Below, in pieces: positions 1 to 4,318 of a stretch of 8,632 nucleotides of DNA (positions within the stretch are counted from its first letter, which is position 1; the number at the start of each line of letters is the position of its first letter). Both the position numbers and the translations under genes were made by a program. Location of the stretch: contig DHMW01000116.1 of the NCBI GenBank assembly GCA_002405995.1, forward strand, positions 1-8,632, given 5' to 3'. The DNA is from Oscillospiraceae bacterium UBA4632 (lineage in GTDB: Bacteria > Bacillota > Clostridia > Oscillospirales > Oscillospiraceae). Under the pieces are notes generated by a model. The model saw only the letters and a list, made by a program, of their open reading frames with translations, ran no database searches and was not told where the DNA came from.

Positions 1-119
1 ATGAGCTTCACGACGAGCGTGAACAGCACCAGCGCCCAGCCGTAGGAGCCGGTCAGCTCATAAAAGGTGCGCAGGATCCAGGCGAAGGGAACGCAAATGT
101 AATAGCCGATGGTTGACAT
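1..119 (-). CDS. yidC: Membrane protein insertase YidC/Oxa1 family, N-terminal fragment
   Basis: Only the first 39 codons are inside the window; the gene runs off the left edge. The peptide starts MSTIGYYICVPFAWILRTFY and continues with a short polar stretch (ELTGSYGWA) and a second hydrophobic segment (LVLFTLVVKLI). This matches the N-terminus of Gram-positive YidC, where the 'sYGWALVLFTLVVKL' segment begins the conserved insertase core. YidC inserts proteins into the cytoplasmic membrane, alone or with SecYEG. The ATG is preceded by GGAGG (130-134 on the plus strand) with 10 nt spacing. It lies 31 nt after the yidD stop, consistent with the conserved rpmH-rnpA-yidD-yidC operon. The identification rests on a short fragment plus strong gene order. 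No lipoprotein-type signal peptide is seen, as is usual for the short clostridial forms. Confidence 0.88.
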   Translation of the reverse strand, partial: MSTIGYYICVPFAWILRTFYELTGSYGWALVLFTLVVKL

Positions 120-150
120 TCTCTGGTTTCCTCCGTGATGTTAGGTTCGG

Positions 151-366
151 TCACGGGACCGGGTCGTAGATTTTTCCGCCCCTGTAGAACGGATGGCACC
201 GCATGATGCGCCTGAACGCGAGCCAGCCCCCCTTGAGCGCACCGTACTTCTCGATCGCCTCGAGCGCGTACTGCGAGCACGTGGGGATAAAGCGGCAGCA
301 GGGGGAACGGTAGGGCGAGACGGCGCGGCGGTAAAACCGCACGAGCCATAAAAGCAGGCCTTTCAT
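151..366 (-). CDS. yidD: Membrane protein insertion efficiency factor YidD
   Basis: The product has 71 residues, the usual size for YidD. Visible family landmarks are the N-terminal amphipathic hydrophobic helix (MKGLLLWLVRFYRRAVSP), the cysteine motif CRFIPTCSQYALEAIEKYG (24-42), RRIMRCHPF (52-60) and the terminal GGKIYDPVP (63-71). YidD is a membrane-associated protein thought to assist YidC-dependent insertion; its biochemical activity is not well defined. The ATG at 366 was chosen over a TTG 15 nt upstream because it starts directly at the conserved N-terminus. It also has GGGAG (375-379) at 8 nt spacing. Its ATG overlaps the rnpA stop as ATGA (363-366), so translation is probably coupled to rnpA. 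yidC follows 31 nt downstream. Confidence 0.95.
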   Translation of the reverse strand: MKGLLLWLVRFYRRAVSPYRSPCCRFIPTCSQYALEAIEKYGALKGGWLAFRRIMRCHPFYRGGKIYDPVP

Positions 367-707
367 ACCGCCTGCTCCCAAAGACCGAGCTTTTTGCAGA
401 GCTTTTCATACGCGCGCCTGAGCTCCCAGTAGTCGGCGTGGACCGCGCGGCCGCGCGCGACCAGGATCACGTCGTAGCCCTGCTTCATCTGCCCCTGGCT
501 GAGGCGGAAGATCTCGCGCAGGCGGCGGCGGATGCGGTTGCGCACCACGGCGTGGCCGAGTCTGGTGCTGACCGTGACGCCGAGGCGGTTGTGCCCGTAT
601 CTGTTCTTGCGGAAATACACCACAAGGCAGGGCGACACGCCGGACCTGCCCTTGGCGTACATCCGGCGGAATTCATAGTTCTGCTTGACGGTGGTGGTGC
701 TTTTCAC
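363..707 (-). CDS. rnpA: Ribonuclease P protein component
   Basis: This encodes a 114-residue basic protein that pairs with the RNase P RNA to remove 5' leaders from pre-tRNA in the cytoplasm. The N-terminus (MKSTTTVKQNYEFRRMYAKG) has the family's 'hEFRrvyakG' pattern. The conserved RNR signature is VRNRIRRRLREIFR at residues 55-68. The strand RLGVTVSTRLGHAV (41-54) precedes it and YDVILVARGRA (78-88) follows. A longer reading frame extends upstream through a TTG at 770, but I prefer the GTG at 707. It has GGGAG 7 nt upstream, begins at the family N-terminus and gives a normal length. The gene sits 126 nt after rpmH, and its stop overlaps the yidD start by 4 nt. Expression is probably driven from the rpmH promoter, although a weak internal promoter cannot be excluded. 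Confidence 0.95.
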   Translation of the reverse strand: MKSTTTVKQNYEFRRMYAKGRSGVSPCLVVYFRKNRYGHNRLGVTVSTRLGHAVVRNRIRRRLREIFRLSQGQMKQGYDVILVARGRAVHADYWELRRAYEKLCKKLGLWEQAV

Positions 708-714
708 GCGCGTT

Positions 715-719
715 CTCCC
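715..719 (-). promoter_or_regulatory. Ribosome binding site fixing the rnpA GTG start
   Basis: The minus strand reads GGGAGAACGCGC directly before GTG, which places GGGAG 7 nt from the start codon. No comparable site precedes the alternative TTG at 770, so this site supports the 114-residue form of RnpA. Confidence 0.7.
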
Positions 720-750
720 TGCTCCTGCGGAAATACCCGCATAGCCTGCA

Positions 751-789
751 AGGGACGGCGATCGAAGCAAAGTCTTATCGGCCGTCCCT
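751..789 (-). repeat. Inverted repeat in the rpmH-rnpA spacer
   Basis: AGGGACGGC (751-759) is a perfect 9-bp inverted repeat of GCCGTCCCT (781-789), with a 21-nt loop that could pair a few more bases. In the rpmH-rnpA transcript it forms a GC-rich stem about 45 nt downstream of the rpmH stop and about 45 nt before rnpA. No T-run follows on the minus strand, so it is not a standard intrinsic terminator. A partial attenuator, a processing site, or a stabiliser of the abundant rpmH message is possible. The repeat is seen directly; its function is inference. Confidence 0.5.
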
Positions 790-833
790 CATTTGTTCAT
801 CTGCAGCATACGATAGGCAAGCTGCTCCCGTTC

Positions 834-974
834 TCAGTGGGTGAGACGGGCGCGGCCGCGCGCACGGCGGCGGGCAAGGACCTTGCGGCCGTTGGCGGTG
901 GACATTCTCTTGCGGAAGCCGTGCTCCTTGGAGCGCTGGAGCTTCTTGGGCTGATAGGTGCGAGAAGTAGCCAT
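834..974 (-). CDS. rpmH: 50S ribosomal protein L34 (bL34)
   Basis: This 46-codon gene encodes a very basic peptide. It starts MATSRTYQPKKLQRSKEHGF, continues RKRMSTANGRKVLARRRARG and ends RARLTH. The pattern RTYQPKK...SKEHGFRKRMSTANGRKVLARRRARGR is diagnostic of L34, a small protein of the large ribosomal subunit. It is two residues longer than the typical 44, the extra residues lying at the N-terminus. A near-perfect Shine-Dalgarno AAGGAGGT (983-990) stands 8 nt before the ATG. It is the first gene of the leftward operon and is transcribed from the strong promoter at 1108-1136, leaving a leader of roughly 125 nt. rpmH diverging from dnaA is one of the most conserved gene neighbourhoods in bacteria. 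Confidence 0.97.
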   Translation of the reverse strand: MATSRTYQPKKLQRSKEHGFRKRMSTANGRKVLARRRARGRARLTH

Positions 975-1003
975 TTCGTTTTACCTCCTTGATAATTTTG
1001 CCG

Positions 1004-1023
1004 GCAGCGCCGCGGGGCGCTGC
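1004..1023 (-). repeat. GC-rich hairpin in the rpmH leader
   Basis: GCAGCGCC (1004-1011) and GGCGCTGC (1016-1023) form a perfect 8-bp stem with a 4-nt loop. It sits in the predicted rpmH 5' leader, 13 nt upstream of the Shine-Dalgarno. No T-run follows in the direction of rpmH transcription, so it is not an intrinsic terminator. It could stabilise the leader or affect ribosome access. Confidence 0.5.
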
Positions 1024-1107
1024 ACCTACTCGACGGCGGGCGGAGATCGCTCCCCACGGACCGCAGTTGACATAAAATAGCGCCATTTTCACTGTGACGC
1101 ACGGGCT

Positions 1108-1136
1108 ATTATATCGGTTTTGCCGCGTAAAGTCAA
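1108..1136 (-). promoter_or_regulatory. Promoter of the rpmH-rnpA-yidD-yidC operon
   Basis: On the minus strand TTGACT (complement of 1131-1136) is followed after exactly 17 bp by TATAAT (complement of 1108-1113). This is one mismatch from the ideal housekeeping sigma-A promoter and predicts a start near 1101. The strength fits a ribosomal protein gene. The leader to the rpmH ATG would be about 125 nt. Confidence 0.88.
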
Positions 1137-1282
1137 CTGAAAGTTCGCGATTTTTGCATTCCTCGCAGCCGTTACCAGCGCTTGTGCCGCGCCGCCTCAC
1201 GCATCGCAAATTCTTGTGCCCTCCCCTGCCTTTCCCCGCCGCACCCACCTGAGAGAAAACAGCGCTTATATTAGAATATGTG

Positions 1283-1311
1283 TTGCCTTTTCCGCTGTTT
1301 TCTGCTATACT
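1283..1311 (+). promoter_or_regulatory. Promoter of dnaA (extended -10)
   Basis: TTGCCT (1283-1288) is separated by 17 bp from TATACT (1306-1311). A TG one base upstream of the -10 (1303-1304) makes it an extended -10 element. Transcription would begin near 1318, about 57 nt before the dnaA GTG. No DnaA box overlaps it, so classical autorepression by DnaA binding at this promoter is not evident from the sequence. Confidence 0.82.
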
Positions 1312-1360
1312 GTATGGAGTAGATTTTCGGCATTGCGCCGTTTTCTCGGAAAGAAAAACG

Positions 1361-1367
1361 AAAGGAG
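1361..1367 (+). promoter_or_regulatory. Ribosome binding site fixing the dnaA GTG start
   Basis: AAAGGAG ends 7 nt before the GTG at 1375. In-frame starts further upstream (from 1216) would lie before or inside the promoter at 1283-1311, so they cannot be on the same transcript. The GTG is therefore the supported start. Confidence 0.8.
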
Positions 1368-1374
1368 ACCTTCC

Positions 1375-2694
1375 GTGACCGGCTTTAACGATATCTGGAG
1401 GATGGTGCTCGAGCGGATGAAGCAGGACCTGTCGGAGACGACGATCTCCACCTGGTTCGACGAGATCGATCCGATCGGCATCAAGGATTACTGCCTGATC
1501 CTTGCCTGCCCGAACGACTTCAAGCGCAGCACCATCGAATCCATGTTCATCGACCGCATCAAGGATTCGCTGCGCGACATCTACTCGTCCAATCTCGGCG
1601 TGAAGCTCGTATCGGGCGAGGAGGCGGAGGAGTTCCTCTCCCCCGGCAAGGAAAAGAAGGCTGTCTCGCTGCTCGAGTCCGGCGAGTTCACGTTCGACAC
1701 CTTCGTCGTGGGCGAGTCGAACAAGATGGCCTACGCCGCCGCGCGCGCCGTGGCGGACGGGGCGAGCGACCGCTACAATCCCCTTTTCATCTACGGCGAT
1801 TCGGGCCTTGGCAAAACGCACCTGATCTACGCCATCGCGCACCAGATCCGCGCGAGCCGCCCCTCGGCGAAGATCATCTACATCAAGGGCGACGATTTTA
1901 TCAACGAGTTCATCGAGCTGATCCGTGCCGGACGGGGCAGCGAGTTCCGCGCCAAGTACCGCGACGCCGACCTTCTGCTGGTGGACGACGTGCAGTTCGT
2001 CGCCGGCAAGGAGCAGGTGCAGAACGAATTCTTCCACACCTTCAACACCATCTACGAGGCGGGGCGGCAGATCGTGCTGACGTCCGACCGTCCGCCGTCC
2101 GATATGCACCTGCTCGACGACCGGCTGCGCACGCGCTTTGAGTGGGGCCTGCTCGTGGACGTGCAGCCGCCCGACTTCGAAACGCGCCTTGCGATCGTGA
2201 AAAACAAGGCGGCGCAGTGGGGCACGGTCATCGACGACGACATCGCCAAATACATTGCCGAAAACGTAACGTCCAACGTCCGCCAGCTTGAGGGCACGAT
2301 GAACAAGATCCTTGCCTACCGCGACCTGATCGGCAAGGAGATGGACGCCGACGCCGCGCACCGCGCGGTGGAGGACTTTATGAAAAAGAGCACCGACCTT
2401 GCACCCACCGCCGCGATGATCATTTCGGAAACGGCGCGCTACTTCGGCATCGACGAGGAGGTCATCAAGGGAAGCGCCCGCAGCCGCGAGATCGTCAACG
2501 CCCGCCAGGCGGCGATGTATCTCGTGCGGCGCATGACCGCCCTCTCCACGCCCGACATCGGGCGCGAGTTCGGCGGGCGCGACCATACGACCGTGCTGCA
2601 CTCGCTCGAGCAGATCGGGAAAAAGATGAAGTCCGACCCGGCGTTCAGCCAGACGATCAAGGAGATCACGATCAACATCAACTCCAAGCATTGA
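1375..2694 (+). CDS. dnaA: Chromosomal replication initiator protein DnaA
   Basis: The product has 439 residues (B. subtilis DnaA has 446). DnaA binds DnaA boxes at oriC, forms an ATP-dependent filament, melts the origin and recruits the replicative helicase. Domain I is at about 1-75 (FNDIWRMVLERMKQDLSE...STWF). It is followed by a short acidic, variable linker (about 80-105). The AAA+ domain has Walker A GDSGLGKT (141-148), Walker B LLVDDVQF (201-208), sensor 1 LTSDRPP (235-241), the arginine-finger region RLRTRFEWGL (250-259) and sensor 2 NVRQLEGT (301-308). The C-terminal helix-turn-helix carries the DnaA signature REIVNARQAAMYL (371-383) and GGRDHTTV (400-407), which read the box. The start is GTG, set by the ribosome binding site and promoter position. 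It is probably co-transcribed with dnaN across the origin spacer. All key residues appear intact. Confidence 0.98.
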   Translation: MTGFNDIWRMVLERMKQDLSETTISTWFDEIDPIGIKDYCLILACPNDFKRSTIESMFIDRIKDSLRDIYSSNLGVKLVSGEEAEEFLSPGKEKKAVSLLESGEFTFDTFVVGESNKMAYAAARAVADGASDRYNPLFIYGDSGLGKTHLIYAIAHQIRASRPSAKIIYIKGDDFINEFIELIRAGRGSEFRAKYRDADLLLVDDVQFVAGKEQVQNEFFHTFNTIYEAGRQIVLTSDRPPSDMHLLDDRLRTRFEWGLLVDVQPPDFETRLAIVKNKAAQWGTVIDDDIAKYIAENVTSNVRQLEGTMNKILAYRDLIGKEMDADAAHRAVEDFMKKSTDLAPTAAMIISETARYFGIDEEVIKGSARSREIVNARQAAMYLVRRMTALSTPDIGREFGGRDHTTVLHSLEQIGKKMKSDPAFSQTIKEITININSKH

Positions 2695-2699
2695 GCGGG

Positions 2700-2708
2700 T
2701 TTTCCACA
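2700..2708 (+). promoter_or_regulatory. DnaA box 1
   Basis: TTTTCCACA differs from the consensus TTATCCACA at the third base. It is the left arm of an 11-bp inverted repeat with box 3 (2737-2745) and lies 6 nt after the dnaA stop. Confidence 0.75.
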
Positions 2709-2721
2709 GCTTTCACAGCAC

Positions 2722-2730
2722 TGTGGACGA
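2722..2730 (-). promoter_or_regulatory. DnaA box 2 (weaker)
   Basis: The minus strand reads TCGTCCACA, keeping the TCCACA core but differing from TTATCCACA at two positions. It sits between two stronger boxes, so cooperative loading is plausible. Confidence 0.5.
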
Positions 2731-2736
2731 CAAGGC

Positions 2737-2745
2737 TGTGGAAAA
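2737..2745 (-). promoter_or_regulatory. DnaA box 3
   Basis: The minus strand reads TTTTCCACA, identical to box 1 and oriented head to head with it as the right arm of the 11-bp inverted repeat. Confidence 0.75.
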
Positions 2746-2764
2746 ATACGAAAGAAAAAATTCC

Positions 2765-2773
2765 TGTGGAAAG
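2765..2773 (-). promoter_or_regulatory. DnaA box 4
   Basis: The minus strand reads CTTTCCACA, with the TTCCACA core intact and two differences from TTATCCACA. A related CTTTCCGCA follows on the plus strand at 2782-2790 but lacks the core A and is not counted. Confidence 0.6.
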
Positions 2774-2797
2774 GTATGATGCTTTCCGCAGAGGGGC

Positions 2798-2806
2798 TGT
2801 GGAAAA
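2798..2806 (-). promoter_or_regulatory. DnaA box 5
   Basis: The minus strand reads TTTTCCACA, the same form as boxes 1, 3 and 6. It is followed by an AT-rich palindromic stretch (GGAAAAATTTTCC, 2801-2813). Confidence 0.75.
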
Positions 2807-2837
2807 ATTTTCCCTGAAAAATCCGGCGAAATTTGGG

Positions 2838-2846
2838 TTTTCCACA
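2838..2846 (+). promoter_or_regulatory. DnaA box 6, next to the unwinding region
   Basis: TTTTCCACA on the plus strand is the last box before the GC block and the trio-like repeats. Its position and orientation suit the role of anchor box from which a DnaA filament would extend into the melting region. Confidence 0.75.
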
Positions 2847-2857
2847 TTTTTCCCGCC

Positions 2858-2875
2858 CTACGACTGCTATTTCTA
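2858..2875 (+). promoter_or_regulatory. DnaA-trio-like repeat
   Basis: Read in threes, the plus strand is CTA CGA CTG CTA TTT CTA. On the complementary strand, 3' to 5', five of the six fit the published DnaA-trio pattern of purine-A-T/A or a close relative (GAT, GAC, GAT, AAA, GAT); only the second trio (GCT) departs clearly. It begins 11 nt after the last DnaA box, separated by the GC block, as in B. subtilis. The triplet run is seen; the role in single-strand DnaA loading is inference from that model. Confidence 0.6.
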
Positions 2876-2879
2876 AACG

Positions 2880-2920
2880 ATATCCCTTTTTCTTTTCCAA
2901 AAAGAAAAATTCCAACAGAT
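2880..2920 (+). other. AT-rich DNA unwinding element with inverted repeat
   Basis: This tract is far more AT-rich than its surroundings. It contains TTTTTCTTTT (2887-2896) and AAAAGAAAAA (2900-2909), a perfect 10-bp inverted repeat with a 3-nt loop. It lies just beyond the trio-like run, where strand opening is expected. It also forms part of the dnaN leader. No standard promoter hexamer pair was found for dnaN. Confidence 0.6.
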
Positions 2921-2936
2921 TGAGAGGAACGCCGCC

Positions 2937-4049
2937 ATGAAATTTTCCTGCGAAAAGCTGCTGCTGCAAAACGCCGTCAATACCGCCTCCCGCGCCGTCG
3001 CCGCAAAAAGCTCCATCCCCGCGCTCGAGGGGCTGCTGCTGCACTGCGGCGGCGAGAGCCTGACAGTCTCCGGCTACAATATGCAGACCGGCATCCGCAC
3101 CCGCTTCCCCGCCGAGGTCGCGGCGGAGGGCGAGCTGGTGCTCAACGCGCGGCTGATCGGCGAGATCCTGCGCCGCCTTCCCGACGACACCGTGACGGTG
3201 ACGAGCGACGAAAAATTCCTCGTGCACCTCTCCTGCGGGGACGCGGACTTTGATATCATGGGGCTTTCCGCCGCCGATTTCCCGGAGCTGCCGGAGGTGG
3301 AGGAGAGCTACAGCGTCCAGCTGGCGGAAAAAACGCTCAAGGCCATGATCCAGCAGACGAGCTTCGCCGTTTCGACCAACGAGGCGCGTCCCGTTCACAT
3401 GGGATCGCTGTTCGAGGTGGGCGCCGAGGGGCTGACTGTCGTCTCTGTGGACGGCTTCCGCCTGGCGCTGCGGCGCGAGCCGCTGGAGAAGATCGAGGGC
3501 GGCGCGTTTTCATTCGTCGCGCCGGGCACGGCGCTCAACGAGGTAGAGCGCATCTGCGAGGATATCGACGAACTGATGACCATCACGCCCGGCCAGCGCC
3601 ACATCCTCTTTGAGGTGGGCGAGACGGAGCTGATCTGCCGCCGCCTGGAGGGCGAGTTCCTCGACTACCGGAACGCCATCCCGCGCAGAAATCCCATCGC
3701 GGTGGAAGCCGACACGAAAACGATGCTCCAGAGCCTGGAGCGCGTGAGCGTTGTGATCAGCGAAAAGCTCAAAAGCCCCGTGCGCTGCATATTCGAGGAC
3801 GGCTATGTGACGATGTCTGCGCGCACCGCGAACGGCGACGCGAAGGATATCTGCCGCATCGCGGGCGACGGGAAGGGGCTGGAGATCGGCTTCAACAACC
3901 GCTACCTGATGGACGCGCTGCGCTATGCGCCCGCCGACACCGTGCGGATCGAGCTGAACACCGGCATTTCCCCGGCGATCATCGTGCCGGTCGGGGGCGA
4001 GGAAAACTTTCTCTACATGGTGCTGCCCGTGCGGCTGAAGGCAAATTGA
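2937..4049 (+). CDS. dnaN: DNA polymerase III beta subunit (sliding clamp)
   Basis: The product has 370 residues, close to the usual 366-380. The ring-shaped homodimer encircles DNA, tethers the replicative polymerase and recruits repair and regulatory proteins. The start MKFSCEKLLLQNAVNTASRA is typical of the family. So is the early segment SSIPALEGLLLHCGGESLTVSGYNMQTGI (about 25-53) and the domain I end ILRRLPDD. Mid-protein DFPELPEVEE and SFAVSTNEARPVHMGSLFEV belong to domain II. The C-terminus GGEENFLYMVLPVRLKAN contains the conserved 'y-vmPvRl' end that helps form the peptide-binding pocket. The ATG at 2937 has AGAGG at 9 nt spacing (2923-2927). It follows oriC directly and is probably read from the dnaA promoter, since no clear promoter is visible in the spacer. 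A 50-nt gap with a hairpin separates it from the next gene. Confidence 0.98.
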   Translation: MKFSCEKLLLQNAVNTASRAVAAKSSIPALEGLLLHCGGESLTVSGYNMQTGIRTRFPAEVAAEGELVLNARLIGEILRRLPDDTVTVTSDEKFLVHLSCGDADFDIMGLSAADFPELPEVEESYSVQLAEKTLKAMIQQTSFAVSTNEARPVHMGSLFEVGAEGLTVVSVDGFRLALRREPLEKIEGGAFSFVAPGTALNEVERICEDIDELMTITPGQRHILFEVGETELICRRLEGEFLDYRNAIPRRNPIAVEADTKTMLQSLERVSVVISEKLKSPVRCIFEDGYVTMSARTANGDAKDICRIAGDGKGLEIGFNNRYLMDALRYAPADTVRIELNTGISPAIIVPVGGEENFLYMVLPVRLKAN

Positions 4050-4062
4050 AAAAATCACGCGC

Positions 4063-4084
4063 TGTTGCACCGGAACGTGCAACA
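4063..4084 (+). repeat. Hairpin between dnaN and the S4-domain gene
   Basis: TGTTGCAC (4063-4070) and GTGCAACA (4077-4084) form a perfect 8-bp stem with a 6-nt loop. It begins 14 nt after the dnaN stop and ends 4 nt before the AAGGA ribosome binding site of the next gene. No T-run follows on the plus strand, so it is not a classic terminator. It may tune read-through, mRNA decay or translation of the next gene. Confidence 0.55.
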
Positions 4085-4099
4085 ATATAAGGACGGACT

Positions 4100-4318
4100 A
4101 TGATCAATATCACCATTACAACGGAATTTATCAAATTGCAGGACCTTCTAAAGCTTGCCAGCCTGACATCCACCGGCGGCGAAGCAAAGATCGTCATTCA
4201 GGAGGGCAGCGTTTCTGTGAACGGCGAGGTATGCACGATGCGCGGCAAAAAGATCCGCCCGGGCGATCTCGTCGCCTACGGCGGCGAGGAGCTGGCGGTC
4301 TCCTATGCGGATCGATAG
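4100..4318 (+). CDS. yaaA: S4-domain RNA-binding protein YaaA/RlbA
   Basis: This 72-residue protein is almost entirely one S4 RNA-binding domain. The core is visible as FIKLQDLLKLASLTSTGGEAK (10-30), then VIQEGSVSVNGEVCTMRGKKIRPGDLV (32-58), which is the alpha-L fold that binds structured RNA. The family is recognised by its position beside recF in Firmicutes (B. subtilis YaaA, also called RlbA) and is thought to act in ribosome assembly. The exact RNA target here is not shown by the sequence. The ATG has AAGGA at 6 nt spacing. The 3' end overlaps recF by 14 nt, so the two are probably translationally coupled. It is a different protein from the E. coli peroxide-response YaaA that shares the name. 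Confidence 0.9.
   Translation: MINITITTEFIKLQDLLKLASLTSTGGEAKIVIQEGSVSVNGEVCTMRGKKIRPGDLVAYGGEELAVSYADR

Larger units (their letters stand above)
975..1374. other. Divergent rpmH/dnaA control region without genes
   Basis: This 400-bp stretch holds the rpmH ribosome binding site, a leader hairpin (1004-1023) and the rpmH promoter (1108-1136). After a less structured part (about 1140-1260) come the dnaA promoter (1283-1311) and the dnaA ribosome binding site. I searched both strands by eye for DnaA boxes of the form TTNTCCACA or one-mismatch relatives and saw none here. No tRNA, small RNA or convincing small gene was seen. Plus-strand reading frames through the region overlap the dnaA promoter and are not credible coding sequence. 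Confidence 0.7.
2695..2936 (+). other. oriC: Predicted chromosomal replication origin (oriC)
   Basis: This 242-bp dnaA-dnaN spacer carries a dense cluster of DnaA boxes (2700-2846) whose main form is TTTTCCACA, in both orientations. After the last box come a short GC block (TCCCGCCC, 2851-2858), a DnaA-trio-like run (2858-2875) and an AT-rich tract (2880-2920) likely to unwind. This order of box, GC block, trios and AT-rich DNA is the one described for the Bacillus subtilis basal unwinding system. TTTTCCACAGC (2700-2710) and GCTGTGGAAAA (2735-2745) are perfect 11-bp inverted arms. The position between dnaA and dnaN, with genes facing away on both sides, supports the call. A 61-codon reading frame across this spacer is an artefact of the box repeats. 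Confidence 0.88.

Noticed and set aside
438..992. 184-codon plus-strand reading frame across rnpA and rpmH
   Set aside because: It is antisense to two well-supported genes and has no sensible ribosome binding site or domain.
1067..1095. Possible plus-strand promoter with a perfect TTGACA (1067-1072)
   Set aside because: No acceptable -10 hexamer lies 16-18 bp downstream (the bases there read CACTGT), so the -35 match alone is not enough.
1216..1374. N-terminal extension of dnaA to an ATG-like start at 1216
   Set aside because: The extension runs through the dnaA promoter at 1283-1311. DnaA proteins start at the conserved FNDIW segment, and the GTG at 1375 has a good ribosome binding site.
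775..2691. Long minus-strand reading frame opposite dnaA (638 codons)
   Set aside because: It lies antisense to the full dnaA gene and also crosses the rpmH gene and both promoters. Such open antisense frames are common in GC-rich genes, and the translated sequence shows no recognisable domain.
2709..2717. GCTTTCACA as an additional DnaA box
   Set aside because: It lacks the second C of TCCACA and differs at several other positions. It probably just reflects the repetitive TTTC/CACA composition.
2782..2790. CTTTCCGCA as an additional DnaA box
   Set aside because: It loses the invariant A of the CCACA core, so it is not counted as a box.
2691..2876. 61-codon plus-strand reading frame in the dnaA-dnaN spacer
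   Set aside because: It overlaps the dnaA stop and is made of the DnaA-box repeats and the trio-like run. It has no ribosome binding site and no family resemblance.
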